A stretch of 64,000 nt of DNA, from assembly GCA_014529385.2 (NCBI GenBank), contig CM043942.1, forward strand, positions 65,051,184 through 65,115,183, written 5' to 3'. The stretch comes from Adiantum capillus-veneris. Its lineage: Eukaryota; Streptophyta; Polypodiopsida; Polypodiales; Pteridaceae. A model generated the notes under the pieces. It was given only the letters and a program-made list of their open reading frames with translations. It was not told where the DNA came from and did no database searches. The position numbers were made by a program, and so were the translations under genes. This document shows, piece after piece, positions 48,088 through 60,884 of the stretch (its first letter is position 1; the number at the start of each line of letters is the position of its first letter).

Positions 48088-50462
48088 TGATAGCCGTTTT
48101 TTGGGTTTCCATAGTGGCCATAGTAAGCTACCTCACCCTATCAAATCACTCAAACACTATGGCTATCCCTACCATTTCACGATATATAGGCGTGTGTGAG
48201 TTAGGAAACTTTCCCCATATTTTCTTTAAAACCCTCAGCTAGCTAGTCACTGGGCTAGTTGAGCCAAAAAAAATAAAAAAAATAAAAATTATAGGTATAT
48301 TATGGCCCATTTGTGTGTAAATATTTCATTGTATATAGGTCCTAAATAAAAGGATTTTTCATAATTATTATGGTATTTATTTAAATATTTCTACCTATGG
48401 TGTGTTATTTATGCTATGTACATTGACTCACCATTACCATATTTTTTCTTATCATTTTTCATACTCTTTATTCCATATAAAAAGAATTTCATGCAAGCTT
48501 CTCTTATTTTTGGTGTAACTCCATCCCAACAAAAATCCAAAAAAACTAGTTCTATTTATGTGTATATTTTTTTCACTCTTGTGATTTTTTCCTTCCTACA
48601 TATATTCTCTATTACTCTCATAAATTAGACCACCAAAAATATTCATCTTTTTATGGTAGACTTATAATGAGAGAGATTTATTTTGACCCCTTTATATTTT
48701 TCCACCTATATTATTTATATTTGACATGTACATATTTTTTAGACCCCTCAATATTTGATTTTCTTAGTTGTACTATTCACTTATATCATGATCTCAACAA
48801 TATCTTCAATTATACACCTACCAAATAAGGTCAAGGGTAGGTGGCATGCATACATGCACTATGGAGGGCTCACTCTTGGAGGTATTCAAAAGAATCATCC
48901 AAAGAAGGACCCCACAAGGACCTTGTGCAGTGGAAACAAACGGTTGGTTTTTCTGAATTTTTAGAGTTCACTTGCTCTCCGAATTTGAAAAGGTGATACA
49001 AACAAAAGTTGTAGCTCGTGGGCTGAACTTTTGCCTCAAATTGTTTCATATTTTTTTGAGCTACGAGCTGTGAGCTATGATTTTATTAGTGGACCCCAAT
49101 TTTCCCATGTTATGCAACCACACTCTCTCTTCCACTTTATCATTTTCCTCTTTCACACACACTTCTCCACTCATCATCACCACCTCTCTCACCCCTCCTC
49201 TCTGCACCCTACTCACCTTCTCCTCAACCTTGAAGAATAAGAGAAACCATGCTGAACTCATACCTCCCACACACAATTCCATTCCAAAATTGACCACCTA
49301 GTCTCATTTTTCCTCCTCCAATTTACCCATATCTATTAAAAAAACCACAAAATTCAGCCTCTTCTCTTAAAAGACAGCATCATGGTGGTTGATTACTCAA
49401 CTTCAATTACCTTGTCTCTCAAGGAAGGTCAAGAGTGGAGAAAAAATGTACCGTCAAAGCTAGTGGACCGTCAACAAGCGTCAAAATTGGCCCTACTCAA
49501 GACACTTGGAGCATCAACCTTGTAAGAAATCCACTTTTTCTTACCTCTTAAGAGTTTTTCTTTCTTATTTGTATCCTACATGGATACTCCCATTGTAAAT
49601 ATCCAATTCCATTTGTAAATTAATACTAACTCTACTAACACTAACCCACTATGAAAAGTCCTATCATCTCCATTTCTCTCCTCTCTCTTTCCCCACCAAC
49701 TTCTTGACAAATTCCAAGCAAAAGAAATTAGATAAATTGCTGAAAATCTAACCCAACCATGGTTAGAGGAGTAACCCTAGCCTTCAAAATTGCTATAAAA
49801 GGAGGGTGTAGCTAGCACAAAAAGGGGGAGCCATAAGCAAGAGCACTATGCTATAGCTTGAGAAGCCAAGCTCAACCTCTCTAGAAGGAGATCTTGAGTG
49901 GAAGCTCATTGTCTTATGAATGTGCATGTGTTGTAATAGGGGATTAGCAAGGGAACTCTATGCCATTGTAAGAGAGAGAGTGATAATTCAATTGAGAGTA
50001 GGAAATCTATCATTTCTCCTACTAGTGTAAGCCCAACATTCGCTGAATCAAGGAGGGTGGATTTGGACTAAGCTTGGATACTTTGTCTCCCTTCCAACGT
50101 GAAGTAATGGACAACAATGATGCGTAAGTGTCTTGGTGTTTTTTGTTAAGTTCTTGATAGCTTGTCTCTGGTGTTGTCATCAATCTAGCCATAAATCCCA
50201 CATACTGTAAGAGGGCGACAGGGTGGAGAGGACTCCCCTGGCCTTAAGACAGTGATTGGGGTGGCTTTTCTTGTGATGTGTTGTGGTGAAATTTACGCAA
50301 GCTATGTTGAACAAATACTAATCTCACTTTGATTTGTCATGACAAATTTGTAAGAAGGTATTAATGCAACAAGCACCCCCTCCCCCTTTCTCTCTCTTTC
50401 TTAAATATATAGTTGTGTTTGCTTGATCATTGCGGATACGTTTCAAAGCAGCCCGAGCACTA

Positions 50463-50525
<63 letters not shown>

Positions 50526-50702
50526 TTACGCGTCCTAGTTCGCATCCAAAACTAGGTGGTGCCCCAAATTTGTGTAGGGTTAGGTTGTGGGTTTGTGTGT
50601 GTGTTTGTTGTTTTTTTCCAACCCCAACCCAATTGAGCAGCACGGGAGCCTTGAAGGGTGTCTAGAGGTTGCTCTTCTTGTTGCCCGCCCCGGACCGCTT
50701 CA
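48088..50702 (+). repeat. 5' LTR, element 2
   Basis: 2,615 bp, TGATAGCC...CGCTTCA, with TATA box at 49794-49800 and CT tract at about 50462-50525, shorter and with two CCCT interruptions. Confidence 0.9.
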
Positions 50703-50705
50703 AAT

Positions 50706-50723
50706 TGGTGCCCCCACTGAGGA
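50706..50723 (+). other. Primer-binding site, element 2
   Basis: Same 18 bases as element 1, three bases after the LTR. Confidence 0.7.
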
Positions 50724-50779
50724 ACAGGCTTGTGTATGTTTTGTGAAGGCTCAACCTTTAGAATAATCAAGTAGCTTGC

Positions 50780-50992
50780 ATGAATCACGAGAATTTTTAT
50801 GATTCCTTTATTCCCATTGCAAGGCAAAAGGTACACATAATTGTTAATACTAAGTTGCAATTTCAACGAGTAATTCGTAGACTTTTAGGTCCTCTTAGGT
50901 TAGCCGAGATAAACACTTCAGTAAATCCTTTTATTTTGCCTCTCATTAGGTACGATATTAGCTTGGACGTCTATATTTTTGTGTTATTTTAA
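50780..50992 (+). CDS. Leader ORF A, element 2
   Basis: 70 codons from ATG, differing from the element 1 copy by about one residue (ILIA against IPIA near the start). That level of conservation in a decayed element fits recent common origin more than it proves selection. Confidence 0.45.
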   Translation: MNHENFYDSFIPIARQKVHIIVNTKLQFQRVIRRLLGPLRLAEINTSVNPFILPLIRYDISLDVYIFVLF

Positions 50993-51013
50993 GCATTAGG
51001 ACATGCATAGGCC

Positions 51014-51274
51014 ATGGATGATGGCCCAGGAATAGAGGTTTTTCCCTTTCATTTTACTCCACACATTAGAATAAACGTTGCAATTAGTAGAAAGATCCAT
51101 TTTCAACAACGAATGGTGTTCATGTTTGGTGCCCAAAGAGTAGGAGAAATTCTTGCATCACCAAACCTTGTCATTCTACCTCTCATCAACTACCACACTT
51201 CTTTTGATGTACCTTGTAAATGCAGCCCGGCAAAATACTGTGTATGTTTGTTTTTTCTTTGTCCAAGTTGTTAG
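51014..51274 (+). pseudogene. Leader ORF B, element 2, altered C-terminus
   Basis: Same start as element 1 ORF B, but a deletion of about 19 bp near 51212 removes the DVHVFILF end and stop. The frame then runs into sequence normally between ORFs B and C. Confidence 0.5.
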
Positions 51275-52289
51275 AAGAAACAAAAAAACGATCATTTGTT
51301 CTAACTGGGAATGTGTGTGCAGTGAAAGTTCAATCCTTATAGATCTAGCTCTATTACCAATTGAGTTGCAGGAGCAAGTAGTAAGGCGTCTCCCTCATAA
51401 CAAGAGGGTGTTGAAGTTAAGACGGAAGGTCCTACGCGTGGATTCCATTTTCCTCTTGTTGTTGGGCACTAAGGAAGACCGCGCATTCATCCAAATAGTG
51501 TGTGCCCTAAGATTGGTAAATAGAGTGAAATTTGGCGTTTGGCGAGTGCATTTCGCCATTGAGGAAGACTCTTCAGGAAACTTGCGGCCAGAGTTCATGC
51601 TTCATAGACTCACATTTGGTGAATTTTTCCCTCATTTGCGAGTCTTCCTTTCGCTTTCAACAAAGGAGATAGGGAGCTATTCAGAGCTTGTCTTAATAAA
51701 GAGAGCATAGAGAAGATTGCAAATTTGTATAAATTCTCATCCTTCTCTACCTTCTATGACACTTTGTTCATACAGACATTGTAAATCTCTTTATGCTTTT
51801 GAATGATTTAACCATAGTCCTAAGGAGTTTTTGTCCAGGAATTTTGTAGCACAAGTGGAGTCTTTAAATCTTGCAAACTTGATTGGACTTGATGAGGATG
51901 TTCTTTATGAAATTGTGAGAAGGTTGCCTCACTCCGACTGTGTGGAACTCGAAGGAAAGGAGTTCCTAGTCAATTGCTACTTTCTCACGGCCTTCGACGA
52001 GCATGAAGATCTAGTTTTTATACAAACCGCTTGTGCGTTGGGAATTGTAGAGCAAGTGCAATTTATCACTTGGGACGTGGTTGCTCTTTTGGATCTAGAA
52101 AATGAAGTTCTAGAGATCCCTGTTTATCGCCTTAGCTTTGAAGAATTTCAACCCTTCTTAGAGCTCATCAATAGTCTACCTTTGTGTTTTGATCAAACAA
52201 ATCGAGACCTTATTGAAGCTTGGATAGCTGAAGAAGAAAACCTAGAGTGGTATTTTCTTACTTCTTCATTTGCAGGCGAGTGGTTCTAA
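51270..52289 (+). pseudogene. Leader ORF C-D, element 2, frameshifted
   Basis: Counterpart of 24184-25243. A 10-bp deletion at about 51641 (removing the start of the LINSLPF motif) shifts the C segment out of frame, while the candidate intron ends (GTAAATCTC at about 51781 and TTTTTGTCCAG before GAATTTTG at about 51838) and the whole D segment (51831-52289) are kept. Confidence 0.5.
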
Positions 52290-52338
52290 ATCTCTATTGT
52301 ATCCCTTATCGTAACTCGTGTTGTAATCTTTTATAATA

Positions 52339-54687
52339 ATGGAGAGCCAACGCCAAATGTCTGGATATCCTCTTTTCTTTGGAGAGCCTGGAGAGGATGC
52401 AGAATTATTTTTAGCAAATTTCAAGATGTCTTGCCGTATCAAGAGGATAGTAACCGATCAAGAACGTGTAGAAATGTTTGAGGTGGTCCTTAGAAAAGAT
52501 GCTAGTACTTGGTTTGACTCTTTGCCTGAGGAAGTTAAGGGGAATTACACAGAAGTTTTGAATCGTTTTAAGAGATACTTCTTTGATCCCCAAAACACTC
52601 AAAAACTATGGCAAGACATTGTTTCTCATAAGCAAAAAGACTTAGATGACTACTACTTGTACAAGCAAGAGTTTCTACGTCTTTGGGCTCTATGGATACG
52701 AAATGTTGCTAACCCTGGTGATGGTGCAGAATTTTTAAAGAAGGAGAGGTTCATAGCCGGACTCTTTCCTGACCTTAAGGTAAAAGTTGAGGCGGGTGCA
52801 CCTGCTACTTTTGATGCAGCGGAAACTAGGGCTGCTGAGAAGTATAGGAAACTCAAGTGCTTAAGGGGAGAGGTTCCAATAGAAGTTCTTAGACCCAAAG
52901 GTAAGTCACAAGCATCAACATCTAGGGAGCTTCCTGAGGTAACGGCTGAAGTGATTGAGAAGTTAAATGAATCTTTAAGCAGCCTGTCAATTCACCTTGC
53001 ACAAGATGTAGGTCCAAAGGGACAAGCAAAGAAGTCAGAAGAGAGAGAGCCACGAACTAGGAGAGTCTTGCAATGTTGGAATTGCGGAGAGTCTGGACAT
53101 GGGATGTATAATTGTCCTTGGCCCCGTGGAGAGCCAGGGAGACCTAACTTGAATTACCCAGTGATGAATGCAGGAGAAGGAGCTGGTCAACAACCAAGGC
53201 TTCTACAAAGGCCAAATGGACCAAGACCATCTCCACAAGGGGTAGAAGGAGTTCCACCTTTGCAAGATCCAAATGTGCATGTGGTAGAGGTGACAAATTC
53301 AAATGAGGTTGACATGGAAGCCAATGGCATTAAGCGTGGCCGAGAAAAAGGTAAAGAGAAAGAAGGAGTCACATCACAGAGTGACCATGGACAAGGCAAG
53401 AAGGCAAAGGAGACCAAGAAAGCTAAGAGGACTCCACGTCGTATCAATCTCCAAGACTTCCCTCTTGGACATGGTATGGCTCCATACAACCTGTTGGAAG
53501 ACATGCGAGGTAAGGGTCCTGATATCTCATGGCCTCATTTTCTTGCATTATGCCCACAAGTTAGGAGGGATTTAAAAAAGGCAGTTAGCACTAGGAGAAA
53601 GGTAAAAGAGAGTTTTCCTGTTGTAAAAATTGCACAAGCTGAAATGAATGAGGACATTACACCAGTGCTAGACTGTTACATCAAAGGAAGATTGGTTAGG
53701 AAAGGTCTAGTGGATGGGGGTGCACAAATTTGCATCATGACAGAGGGACTCATGCAAAGACTAGGCATGCACATCCAGGAGACACCTGAAATCAAAGTCA
53801 AGATGGCAAACAATAGCAAGGCTAGGTGTGTAGGCATTTGTAAAAATGTCTTTGTAGAGGCCTTTGGCATTAAGAAAGAGGTGGATTTTTATGTTATGTC
53901 GACCAAGGGAAGTGGTTATCCATTTATCCTAGGAAGACCATGGCTAATGAAAATGCGAGCTTTGCAGGATTGGGACAGTGGGAAATTAATTTGCAGGAAT
54001 GACAATCATAAGAAGGTTGTCTTTGACATGAAGGAGCAACGCCAAGAGGAGCTCCATGAAGAATCATCTCAAAGTGAGACGGAAGAAGGTTGGACCGATA
54101 GCACTTCAGAAGAAGAAAGTAGCGGCAGCATTACTGAAGAGGAGTCTTCCATTGAAGTCATGGGGATAAGGTTTAAGCCAAGCAACCAAGAGACCTCTTG
54201 TCAAGGCTTGGAGGAGGTAGGTCCTCAAGAGAACGAAGGTGTTCAAGCTGAATGGATGCTGGAAGGTATTCTATCAACAACACTTACAAAGGATGAAAGA
54301 GAGGAGTTCAAATGTGTGCTAAGGAAATTTCCTAGGATTTTTGCTGAAGACTACACCGATGTGCGTGGAGTAGATGCTGCTCAACACAAAATTGAGTTGA
54401 AGCTAGAGGCCACACCTAAGGCTCAGAAGCTACGAAGGCTAGGAGTCATCAAGGAGCAGGCTTTACTCAAGGAGGTAAGAAAGCTTCTAGCAGCAGGTTT
54501 CATTTATCCAGTGGAAAATTCAGAGTGGGTCTCTCCCGTTGTTGTCACTCCTAAGAAAAACGGAAAGTGGAGGGTGTGTGTGGATTACCGTCCACTCAAT
54601 GAGGCAACAAAAAGAGATCACTTTCCCCTCCCATTTCAGGATGAGATACTAAATGAGGTAGCTGGTCATGAGAAGTACACTGTGTGA
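52339..54687 (+). CDS. gag-pol: Gag-protease-RT (N-part), element 2
   Basis: 782 codons, uninterrupted from ATG. Capsid-type Gag at roughly 1-170, zinc knuckle C246-x2-C-x4-H-x4-C, charged linker, aspartic protease with D459 in VDGGAQ and the ILGRPW flap-side motif about 80 residues later, an acidic Ser/Glu-rich spacer, then the RT fingers (WVSPVVVTPKKNGKWRV). It ends at TGA just before the RT catalytic DGYSGY, which lies in the +1 frame. This is the best-preserved Gag-protease of the window and shows that element 1's TAA is secondary. The long Gag-linked linker and DGG protease fit the Tat lineage. Confidence 0.85.
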   Translation: MESQRQMSGYPLFFGEPGEDAELFLANFKMSCRIKRIVTDQERVEMFEVVLRKDASTWFDSLPEEVKGNYTEVLNRFKRYFFDPQNTQKLWQDIVSHKQKDLDDYYLYKQEFLRLWALWIRNVANPGDGAEFLKKERFIAGLFPDLKVKVEAGAPATFDAAETRAAEKYRKLKCLRGEVPIEVLRPKGKSQASTSRELPEVTAEVIEKLNESLSSLSIHLAQDVGPKGQAKKSEEREPRTRRVLQCWNCGESGHGMYNCPWPRGEPGRPNLNYPVMNAGEGAGQQPRLLQRPNGPRPSPQGVEGVPPLQDPNVHVVEVTNSNEVDMEANGIKRGREKGKEKEGVTSQSDHGQGKKAKETKKAKRTPRRINLQDFPLGHGMAPYNLLEDMRGKGPDISWPHFLALCPQVRRDLKKAVSTRRKVKESFPVVKIAQAEMNEDITPVLDCYIKGRLVRKGLVDGGAQICIMTEGLMQRLGMHIQETPEIKVKMANNSKARCVGICKNVFVEAFGIKKEVDFYVMSTKGSGYPFILGRPWLMKMRALQDWDSGKLICRNDNHKKVVFDMKEQRQEELHEESSQSETEEGWTDSTSEEESSGSITEEESSIEVMGIRFKPSNQETSCQGLEEVGPQENEGVQAEWMLEGILSTTLTKDEREEFKCVLRKFPRIFAEDYTDVRGVDAAQHKIELKLEATPKAQKLRRLGVIKEQALLKEVRKLLAAGFIYPVENSEWVSPVVVTPKKNGKWRVCVDYRPLNEATKRDHFPLPFQDEILNEVAGHEKYTV

Positions 54688-57614
54688 TGGCTACTCAGGC
54701 TACTTTCAAATAGGTATCGCATTGGAAGATCAGTTGAAAACAACCTTTATCACTCCTTGGGGTTGTTATGCTTTTAGAGTCATGCCATTTGGTCTGACAA
54801 ATGCTCCTGCAACATTCCAACGTTTCATGAACATGGTGTTTCAAGCATTCTTTGGAAAGTCAATTAGGGTGTTCATTGATGATTTCTGCATTTATAGCTC
54901 AAAATCATTGCATCTACAAAGGGTAGAAGAAGGTTTAAAGAAGCTCTACGACATGGGAGGTCAACTCAACCCCGACAAGTGCCACATAGGTGAGGATGAA
55001 GTGATCTTGCTCGGTCACAAGGATTCCTATAAAGGCATTGAGGTGGATCCTTCAAAGGGAAAGGCTCTTATTGAGCTCCCATCACCGAAGAGTCTTAAGG
55101 AGGTCATCTCTTTCATTCAGAAGGTGAAGTATATGTCACGCTTCATTCACTTAGCCTCGGAGTTGCTTCATCCTTTGCAAAAGTTGACACAACAAGTAGA
55201 ATTTGCATGGTCTGATGAGCTTGAAGAGTATTTTTGTAACATTAAAGTCATTTTGTCAGAGCTACCAACACTCATGCCTCCTTGTTGGGAGTACACATTC
55301 TTTGTTAGCTCTAGTGTTGGAAGGGAAACAATTGGTGCCGTGTTGCTACAACAAGATCCCCACAGTACAAGGATGCGACCCATCTACTTTGCTAGTAGGG
55401 TCATGAATGCTTTGGAGAGAGACTACACAGAAGCAGAACTCATGATGCTTTCTCTCATGTTTGCGGTGAGAAAGTTTAGATCCTACTTGCTCCCAAAACC
55501 TTTTGTAATCCTCACCGCAGAGAATTTGTTCCCTTGGGTGTCATCTCAAATGAATCTTAGTACTAGGATCTCAAAGTGGATTATGGAGTTGCAAGAGTTT
55601 CAATACTCTTTCAAGGTAGAAGATAGTGTGCGTGCACAATTGGCAGGGATTCTCACTTATAGGGTACATGAGAAGGAAATTAAGGTGCCTCAAGTAAAGA
55701 CCCTACCATTGCCACCACCAAAAAGTATTCCAATGCTTTTACCTTGTTCTTTGATGGAGCTTTTGACGAGCCACAGGGAAAGCAGGGGGAGGGCTAGTGT
55801 TGCTCAACCCAAGTGGAGAGGTGGTCATGAAAGAGAAGGTCAATCTACCAGGTTCAACTAGCAACAATGAAGCAGAATACGACACACTACTTCATGGTTT
55901 GAAGATGTGCATTGGCCAAGGGATAAAACGTCTCATGGTAAAGGGAGATGCACTTCTCATTGTTAAACAAATTTTAGGCATTTGGGCATGCAAGAATGAA
56001 AGCTTAAGGACAAAAGTTCATGCCATTCGTAAGATGTTTAATCAGTTTGAAGAAGTGCAACTATATCATATTCCGAGGAAACAAAATGAAGATGCCGATT
56101 TACTTGCACAACAAGCAGTTACATGTGTTGAGAGAGAAGTGCAGATCATCATGGTGGCAGCAGCTGTCAAGCAACCAAGATACCAGGGATTGGAGTCATT
56201 GGCTCCCATTATCGGCTACATTTTGGAGGGTGAGTTTCCACAGGACTTCACAAAGGCTCAGAAGAGGAGACTCATGAAGAAGGCAAGTTTCTATCTCTTC
56301 CTAGAAGGCTCCCTCTATCAAAGAGGGAAGGATCAAGTGTGCAGAAGAGTACCAACTATTGAGGAAATTCCAGCTATTCTAAAAGGTTTGCATGAAGAGG
56401 CATGTGGTGGTCATTTTGCCCAAGAATCAACTGTGAAGAAGATTTTGCTTGCGAGGTATGTTTGGCCAAGCTTGCATGTGGATGTTCAACATTGGTGTAA
56501 AAGATGTCATAATTGTCAGATAAATGGAAATAGAAGGTTGGTGCATGGCCCGAGGCAAATAGTGCTTGCAAATGGACCCTTTGAAAAGTGGGGCATTGAT
56601 GCTATGGGTCCTCTGCCTAGGACAAAAAATGGTAAACTCTACATTCTAGTGGCTGTAGACTATATGACTAGGTGGGTGGAAGCTCAAAGTGTGGCAAGAG
56701 TGAATGAGAGGACAGTTAGCAAGTTTGTGTACAATCACATTTGTTGCAGATTTGGCACACCTTTGGAGATTGTTTCTAATAATGGTCCAGGGTTTAGGAA
56801 GGGCTTGCTCACAGAAGTTTGTGAAGAGCTTCACATTCTACATCGTCATAGCACACCATACTACCCACAGTCAAATGGTTTGGTGGAGAAGGCTAATGGT
56901 GTCATGGCAGGAATCATTAGAAAGATGGTGCAAAACAAGAAAAAATTATGGGATGACTTCTTGGATGGTGCCTTGTGGGCATATCGAACCACATATAGGG
57001 AAGCCACGGAGTTCACACCATTTCACTTGGTCTATGGTCAAGAGGCTTTGCATCCTATCGAGCTCAACATTCCAACAATGCGACTTCATGGCAAAGGAGC
57101 ACAAGATGATCAAGAGGTATGGATGGATCGACTTCTTACGTTAGTGGAGCTTGAGTGGAAAAGAGAAGCAGCATATGAGTGCTACAAGATGAAAGCCACA
57201 CAAGCGAAAGAAACGCACGACAAGAAACTGAAGGACAAAGGCATCAAGGAAGGAGAGCTTGTGCTAAGGTATGACAATCGACTTGACAATCGTTTTGATG
57301 CCAAGTTTGAAACTAGATGGCAAGGGCCATACATAGTCAAGAAGGCTTTCAATTCTAGTTACTATCAGCTTATGGACTTGAATGGTAAAGAGCACTCCAG
57401 GAAGGTAAACGGGTATCGCTTGAAGCCCTATTTGAAACGCCTTCTACCAAAGGATCTACCAAAGATCTGTCCAAAGGCCGCTGTCTCATGTAAGTATCGT
57501 TACATGAAGCATGAGTGTAACTCCAGCCAAAATTCTGAGGGGCCAAACAATGAAAATCTCGTCAAGGACTCTGAAGCACTCTCTTTGGAAAAGATGCTCT
57601 ATGATGGTACATGA
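54682..57614 (+). pseudogene. pol: pol: RT-RNaseH-aRNaseH-integrase, element 2
   Basis: Continues in the +1 frame through RT (FIDD at 54878-54883) and native RNase H to about 55730. There two 1-bp C deletions relative to element 1 (near 55731 and 55764) throw the second RNase H start out of frame. The frame recovers from 55797 and runs through the rest of RNase H, integrase and GPY-type C-terminus to 57614. In the integrase the central catalytic Asp is Asn (SNNGPGF, codon 56778-56780; GAT in element 1), a G-to-A change. The native RNase H lacks its first Asp as in element 1. Confidence 0.85.
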
Positions 57615-57629
57615 ATATACCATCATCCT

Positions 57630-57638
57630 GGGGGAGGG
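57630..57638 (+). other. Polypurine tract, element 2
   Basis: GGGGGAGGG four bases before the second LTR. Confidence 0.8.
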
Positions 57639-57642
57639 CTAA

Positions 57643-60011
57643 TGATAGCCATTTTTTGGCTTTCCATAGTGGCCATAGTAAGCTACCTCACCCTATCAAA
57701 TCACTCAAACACTATGGCTATCCCTACCATTTCACTATATATAGGCGTGTGTGAGTTAGGAAACTTTCCCCATATTTTTTTTAAAACCCTCAGCTAGCTA
57801 GTCACTGGGCTAGTTGAGCCAAAAAAAATAAAAAAAATAAAAATTATAAGTATATTATGGCCCATTTGTGGGTAAATATTTCATTGTATATAGGGCCTAA
57901 ATAAAAGGATTTTTCATAATTATTGTGGTATTTATTTAAATATTTCTACCTATGGTGTGTTATTTATGCTATGTACATTGACTCACCATTATCATATTTC
58001 TTCTTATCATTTTGCATACTCTTTATTCCATATAAAAAGAATTTCATGCAAGCTTCTCTTATTTTTGGTGTAACTCCATCCCAACAAAAATCCAAAAAAA
58101 CTAGTTCTATTTATGTGTATATTTTTTTCACTATTGTGATTTTTTCCTTCCTACATATATTCTCTATTACTCTCCTAAATTAGAACACCAAAAATATTCA
58201 TCTTTTTATGGTATACTTATAATGAGAGAGATTTATTTTGACCCCTTTATATTTTTCCACCTATATTATTTATATTTGACATGTACATATTTTTTAGACC
58301 CCTCAATATTTGATTTTCTTAGTTGTACTATTCACTTATATCATGATCTCAACAATATCTTCAATTATAGACCTACCAAATAAGGTCAAGGGTAGGTGGC
58401 ATGCATACATGCACTATGGAGGGCTCACTCTTGGAGGTATTCAAAAGAATCATCCAAAGAAGGACCCCACAAGGACCTTGTGCAGTGGAAAAAAACGGTC
58501 GGTTTTTTTGAGTTTTTAAAGATCACTTGCTCTCCGAAATGGAAAAGGTGATACAAACAAAAGTTGTAGCTCGTGGGCTGAACTTTTGCCTCAAATTGTT
58601 TTATATTTTTTTGAGCTACGAGCTGTGAGCTATGATTTTATTAGTGGACCCCAATTTTCCATGTTATGCAGCCACACTCTCTCTTCCACTTTATCATTTT
58701 CCTCTTTCACACACACTTCTCCACTCATCATCCCTACCTCTCTCACCCCTCCTCTCTGCACCCTACTCACGTTCTCCTCAACCTTGAAGAATAAGAGAAA
58801 CCATGGTGAACTCATACCTCCCATACACAATTCCATTCCAAAATTGACCACCTAGTCTCATTTTTCCTCCTCCAATTTATCCATATCTATCAAAAAAACC
58901 ACAAAATTCAGCCTCTTCTCTTAAAAGACAGCATCATGGTGGTTGATTACTCAGCTTCAATTACCTTGTCTCTCAAGGAAGGTCAAGAGTGGAGAAAAAA
59001 TGTACCGTCAAAGCTAGTGGACCATCAACAAGCGTCAAAATTGGCCCTACTCAAGACACTTGGAGCATCAACCTTGTAAGAAATCCATCTTTTCTTACCT
59101 CTTAAGAGTTTTTCTTCCTTATTTGTATCCTACATGGATACTCCCATTGTAAATATCCAATTCCATTTGTAAATTAATAATAACTCTACTAACACTAACC
59201 CACTATGAAAAGTCCTATCACCTCCATTTCTCTCCTCTCTCTTTCCCCACCAACTTCTTGATAATTCCAAGCAAAAGAAATTAGATAAATGCTGAAAATC
59301 TAACCCAACCATGGCTAGAGGAGTAACCCTATCATTCAAAATTGCTATAAAAGGAGGGTGTAGCTAGCACAAAAAGGGGGAGCCATAAGCAAGAGCACTA
59401 TGCTATAGCTTGAGAAGCCAAGCTCAACCTCTCTAGAAGGAGCTCTTGCGTGGAAGCTCATTGTCTTATGAATGTGCATGTGTTGTAATAGGGGATTAGC
59501 AAGGGAACTCTATGCCATTGTAAGAGAGAGAGTGATCATTCAATTGAGAGTAGGAAATCTATCATTTCTCCTACTAGTGTAAGCCCAACATTCGCTGAAT
59601 CAAGGAGGGTGGATTTGGACTAAGCTTGGATACTTTGTCTCCCTTCCAACGTGAAGTAATGGACAACAATGATGCGTAAGTGTCTTGGTGTTTTTTGTTA
59701 AGTTCTTGATAGCTTGTCTCTGGTGTTGTCATCAATCTAGCCATAAATCCCACATACTGTAAGAGGGCGACAGGGTGGAGTGGACTCCCCTGGCCTTAAG
59801 ACAGTGATTGGGGTGGCTTTTCTTGTGATGTGTTGTGGTGAAATTTACTCAAGCTATGTTGAACAAATACTGATCTCACTTTGATTTGTCATGACAAATT
59901 TGTAAGAAGGTATTAATGCAACAAGCACCCCCTCCCCCTTTCTCTCTCTTTCTTAAATATATAGTTGTGTTTGCTTGATCATTGCGGATACGTTTCAAAG
60001 CATCCCGAGCA

Positions 60012-60083
<72 letters not shown>

Positions 60084-60258
60084 ACGCGTCCTAGTTCGCA
60101 TCCAAAACTAGGTGGTGCCCCAAATTTGTGTAGGGTTAGGTTGCGGGTTTGTGTGTGTGTTTGTTGTTTTTTTCCAACCCCAACCCAATTGAGCAGCACG
60201 GGAGCCTTGAAGGGTGTCTAGAGGTTGCTCTTCTTGTTGCCCGCCCCGGACCGCTTCA
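57643..60258 (+). repeat. Middle LTR, element 2
   Basis: 2,616 bp, TGATAGCC...CGCTTCA, with TATA box at 59346-59352 and CT tract at about 60015-60080. It serves both as 3' LTR of the first body and as 5' LTR of the truncated second body. Confidence 0.9.
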
Positions 60259-60884
60259 AATTGGTGCCCCCACAGAGGAACAGGCTTGTGTATGTTTTGT
60301 GAAGGCTCAACCTTTAGAATAATCAAGTAGCTTGCATGAATCACGAGAATTTTTATGATTCCTTTATTCCCATTGCAAGGCAAAAGGTACACATAATTGT
60401 TAATACTAAGTTGCAATTTCAACGAGTAATTCGTAGACTTTTAGGTCCTCTTAGGTTAGCCGAGATAAACACTTCGGTAAATCCTTTTATTTTGCCTCTC
60501 ATTATGTACGATATTAGCTTGGACGTCTATATTTTTGTGTTATTTTAAGCATTAGGACATGCATAGGCCATGGATAATGGCCCAGGAATAGAGGTTTTTC
60601 CCTTTCATTTTACTCCACACATTAGAATAAACGTTGCAATTAGTAGAAAGATCCATTTTCAACAACGAATGGTGTTCATGTTTGGTGCCCAAAGAGTAGG
60701 AGAAATTCTTGCATCACCAAACCTTGTCATTCTACCTCTCATCAACTACCACACTTCTTTTGATGTACATGTGTTCATTTTATTTTAAAATGAAGTGTAG
60801 CCCGGCAAAATAGTGTGTATGTTTGTTTTTTCTTTGTCCAAGTTGTTACAAGAAACAAAAAAACGATCATTTGTTCTAACTGGG
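60259..60884 (+). mobile_element. Truncated second body of element 2
   Basis: Contains the primer-binding region (one base changed, CACAGAGG), leader ORF A (60336-60548) and ORF B with the full-length C-terminus (60570-60788) as in element 1. It stops at TTCTAACTGGG, where the ORF C leader would continue. Because ORF B here lacks the deletion found in the first body, the deletion in the first body arose separately. Confidence 0.85.
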
